A stretch of 11,874 bases of DNA from Pholiota molesta (Eukaryota; Basidiomycota; Agaricomycetes; Agaricales; Strophariaceae). The translations under genes and the position numbers were made by a program. The stretch spans positions 1-11,874 of the forward strand of contig JACGCK010000600.1 of assembly GCA_014925825.1 (NCBI GenBank), in the 5' to 3' direction. Below, in pieces: positions 9,046-11,874 of the stretch (positions are counted from its first letter, which is position 1; the number at the start of each line of letters is the position of its first letter). Below the pieces are notes generated by a model. That model did not search any database and was not told the DNA's origin. It saw only the letters and a program-made list of their open reading frames with translations.

Positions 9046-9732
9046 TACTGATTTCACGAATTGCCACCTGGAAGGTATTCACTGATTTTGCATACGAGTG
9101 CCTTTCCCCGCTGACTCCCAATCACCTGGGTACGTATGAAGCTTCGTGATCTGCGGGGCTCCCTTTCTGATTTTACCATTTATAACAGCAATAGCACTTC
9201 TCCAAAATCTAGACCGCTACTGTCCTTTCTAGGACGTTGGGTATTTCTTCTTTCCGGCTTCCAATGGCACTTCATACAACAGTTTGTCCAATCAGAATGC
9301 CTGGATTGATTATCGCCCTCATTGTGCCCCGATAGTTCCGTTTTGCCCTGACGGCCCACTGAGCAGGGAAAGGTCCCAACATTCAGACTGTCAGTAATCG
9401 ACGTTCTAATGCCGTCAATCGTCACATTACTCTTTGTCTCAGTCTAAATTCTAGTCACGGCGCAAGGCACTCCATTGTAGTGATTGTAAAGATTTGAACA
9501 TCACCGCGACCACGAGCATCTTCGACCGTTATCATCCATATCGTCGACTTCGAAAGTTGGTCACATTGGCAGAAATACAGGGTACACGTTCTTTATTGCG
9601 CCATTCATACACATTTGGATGGAGGTTCATCATGCGACGATAGGAATCACAACCAAGCAATGCACTTCAGCACAATACGAAAAGTATAAAAACATGAACA
9701 TGCGAATGTAGAGCGCCAGAAACTCAACCTAC
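9046..9732. promoter_or_regulatory. 687-bp divergent promoter region of the LodB-like/LodA-like pair
   Basis: This region separates the two start codons and must hold both promoters. A TATAAA lies at 9685-9690, 43 bp before the LodA-like start, followed by A-rich sequence, which fits a TATA box. On the minus strand TATAAA occurs at 9184-9179, about 134 bp before the LodB-like start, a weaker candidate. The small palindromes TACGTA (9131-9136) and GAAGCTTC (9138-9145) are adjacent. No coding sequence was recognised. Confidence 0.5.
9685..9690 (+). promoter_or_regulatory. Probable TATA box of the LodA-like gene
   Basis: TATAAA followed by AA, ending 42 bp upstream of the ATG at 9733. This is the best TATA candidate in the interval and suggests a short 5' UTR and an inducible-type promoter, by inference. 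Confidence 0.45.
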
Positions 9733-11874
9733 ATGGCTGACTGGGTTGATCGTATCGCCTCTGTTGGCATTTACCCACCAATTGGCATCGCGCGCGTTGG
9801 CAATTCGACTGATCCTAACAATGGCTCTGGTTGGTACTACGGACCCGAAGTTCCTGGTCGATACAACGAACCTCCGGGCGGATTCAAGGATACAACTGGG
9901 GCTGTGAAGAGACAGGTCCTCGTCCTCACTTAAGATGTTACATCCCGTCTGACTGTTCAATTCACCCATAGGCCGCCCGTTTCCGTGTTTATGCTTTTGA
10001 TGCAAACGGGACGGTCCTTGGAGAAGCCAATGCAACCAGTGACTTCTCTTTAGAGTGGACCGTCAGAGTGGCCAACAAAAAGGCTGCTTGGTATGCCTTC
10101 ATGGGTAAGTATTAAACTCATTCATCCACGGATTATGCTGATTGAATATTGGGGTAGGTCGAGAGCAGTCAGGTGCTTTCCAACCAGGCTATACCACCCT
10201 TCGTAATCCGGATGTACAAGCAGAGGTATTTAATTATCGTGCATGTAGCATAGATTCTCATCGCACTTCGTAGTTGCCTCCAGATGAGCGCGACCGATTG
10301 ATTGTTGACAGTAAGGAGCAAAAAATTGATGGTGTCGATCACGCTCCAGTCCCATTGGCGGGCCAGTTCTATGGATCCAAAAAGACGCCAACACCAATAG
10401 AACTTGGAGAAGCCAGATCGGACGAAGAGGGTCGTCTTGTGATTCTGGCAGGAAAGGGCTTATCGTTTTCCGTTGCAACTGAGGGTATCAAATATCCTCT
10501 TATCCTCACCGATTTCGACTCTCCCGATTGGATTGATGATACCAGTGATGGTTGGGTCTCAGTAAAGGTTACGCATACGCCATCTACGAAATCGTACGCC
10601 CGTGCTGATGAGTCGCTTTGAGATTATAGTTTGCTGATCACTCTATTGATTCAGATTCACTCCTGCTACCAAGGCGCGTGTCATTGGAACGACGCCCAAG
10701 TTCGCCAACGGCATCTATGCACCCACCACGCTCTACGATGTTATGGAAGAGGTCTACGAGCAAGCTAAGCGCGCCGACGAAGGCGAAACGTATGATGTAG
10801 GCTCTGTTGACTGGTACAAAGATATCTGGCCTCTTCTCGAAAGACCTCCTCTTCTTTCCTGGGTCAATGGCCAGGCCAATGGAGGACACGGTATGTATCT
10901 TCAATGTTCAATTGATGCCACATTTTTATATCCCTCTTTCCTCATAGGACCAAATGGCCCTGGAAATTTCTACGATCCCAAATGGCAGGAGGCACTCTCT
11001 GATCCTTCTGACAAGAATAAGCCCCAGAGAAAGGGCATATTAGGCAGAATGAGGCTTCCCGAATCAAATTCTAAATACGACAAAGCGCGTGCGGGCCAGG
11101 CATTCCCTTACTTTATGCCTTGGCTCTCTGGGGATGGTGGTGAGTCACTAATCCTCTGCTAAGAAGTCGTTATGCCAGCAAACTCACTGGCTTATTAAGG
11201 CCGAGCAACGCCGGGAGATCCTACCACCTTTTCTTCAATCACAGAACTACAGTATGACCGTCTTGTCAAGTGGAGTGATGGCCACTTCACCAAGAAGACT
11301 TCCTGCGAATGTGGCTCTCTTTGTCAGTGTCCTCCCCCGGAGGCCATTGACGACGTGCCCCTCCAGGAACGTCCAGGGCAGCTCACAAAAGCTTCTCTTG
11401 AGGCCACCATCGGTGCGCCATTATATCCAGGCATCGAGTTATCCTGGAACGCTGAGCTTCCGGACACTTACAATCTTAACTCTCCATTTACCATCGACGA
11501 GAATGTTAAGGAGGGAGATTTGACCAAGTACTTATCCCTTCCATGGCAGAGCGATTTCTATATGTGCCGCTCATACTGGTATGCTATTTAGCTTTGATAT
11601 TGAGTATCATGCAGCTCACATCGTCATTGGCAGGTGGCCCTCAGCCCGTCCTGATGCTATCGTTTCTGAGGTCGATTATAACCGGCTTCAGAAGGCATTT
11701 CAACCTTCTGACCTTGCAAAAGGACTTACTAAGCGTGTTCCTTGGGAACGAGGTATTCATCAAAATTACACTGGTATGTCGTCTCTCCTTGAAGTGTTGG
11801 ATGTGCATCAATTTCGCAATTTAGACGTATATGGTGATCAGCCTCTCTTCGCTAACACGGACATGGCGAAAAAT
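9733..11874 (+). CDS. LodA/GoxA-like (L-lysine epsilon-oxidase family, CTQ-type) protein, C-terminal end outside window
   Basis: Exons: 9733-9915, 9972-10104, 10158-10225, 10274-10593, 10655-10890, 10948-11139, 11200-11578, 11634-11773 and 11825-11874, giving 567 residues in frame before the edge. Introns are 48-61 nt. Bacterial LodA and GoxA oxidise lysine or glycine to release H2O2, using a cysteine-tryptophylquinone built from their own Cys and Trp. Visible family blocks: IYPPIGIARVGNS (13-25), EVPGRYNEPPGGFKD, AARFRVYAFD, LEWTVRVANKKAAWYAF, LTDFDSPDWIDDTSDGWVSV, MPWLSGDGG, LPWQSDF (491-497), and WWPSARPD from Trp504. Residues 413-421 form CECGSLCQC. At LEATIGAPLYPGIE, Thr447 sits where I expect the CTQ Cys. 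There is no N-terminal signal peptide, so a cytosolic location is likely. Donor 9916 (GTCCTC) is atypical. The family call is strong; substrate and activity are unknown. Confidence 0.87.

Noticed and set aside
9180..9425. Minus-strand 81-codon open frame in the LodA/LodB-like promoter region
   Set aside because: Low-complexity ends and no recognisable motif or splice continuation; more likely chance.
9733..11874. Bacterial contamination or a very recent bacterial transfer of the LodA-like gene
   Set aside because: At least eight phase-consistent short introns of the same size as in the flanking housekeeping genes show it is a resident fungal gene.

Overview
The window looks like nuclear DNA from a filamentous basidiomycete fungus, most likely an Agaricomycete. 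Six protein genes can be reconstructed. All are cut by many short spliceosomal introns of about 47-61 nt with GT...AG ends, separated by short intergenic gaps on both strands. Coding potential, intron size and the genes present (26S proteasome, nuclear pore) rule out a bacterial or viral origin. I saw no rRNA, tRNA or CRISPR array. All calls come from reading and splicing the sequence by eye; no database search was possible.

Left half (1-7168): a housekeeping block. A 20S proteasome beta-1 gene (PRE3-type, minus, 3' end outside the window) lies head-to-head with a 26S lid subunit gene, RPN12 (plus). RPN12 converges on a 20S alpha-7 gene (PRE10/PSMA3-type, minus). The alpha-7 gene shares a 155-bp divergent promoter with a nucleoporin NUP82/NUP88 gene (plus). 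So three subunits of one complex sit within about 4 kb: catalytic beta ring, outer alpha ring and regulatory lid. The 1.3-kb gap between PRE3 and RPN12 carries a 100-bp imperfect palindrome that looks like a foldback/MITE-type element, an 11-bp direct repeat and ACGCGT motifs that recur in the alpha-7/NUP82 promoter. NUP82 has a local reading-frame problem near 6540: either a one-base indel or a 71-nt intron.

Right half (7694-11874): a divergent accessory pair. The minus-strand gene is a FAD-dependent oxidoreductase of the LodB/QhpG/halogenase-like type. The plus-strand gene, cut by the right edge, is a LodA/GoxA-like protein, the family of cysteine-tryptophylquinone (CTQ) amino-acid oxidases. 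In bacteria LodA needs the LodB flavoprotein to build CTQ on its own Cys and Trp, so the pair makes functional sense as enzyme plus maturase. The fungal LodA-like protein appears to have Thr where, by pattern, I expect the CTQ cysteine, and it carries an unusual CxCx3CxC cluster just upstream. This is the most interesting biology in the window: either a CTQ enzyme with a relocated cysteine, or a LodA-fold protein with a different cofactor or activity, still paired with its flavoprotein partner.
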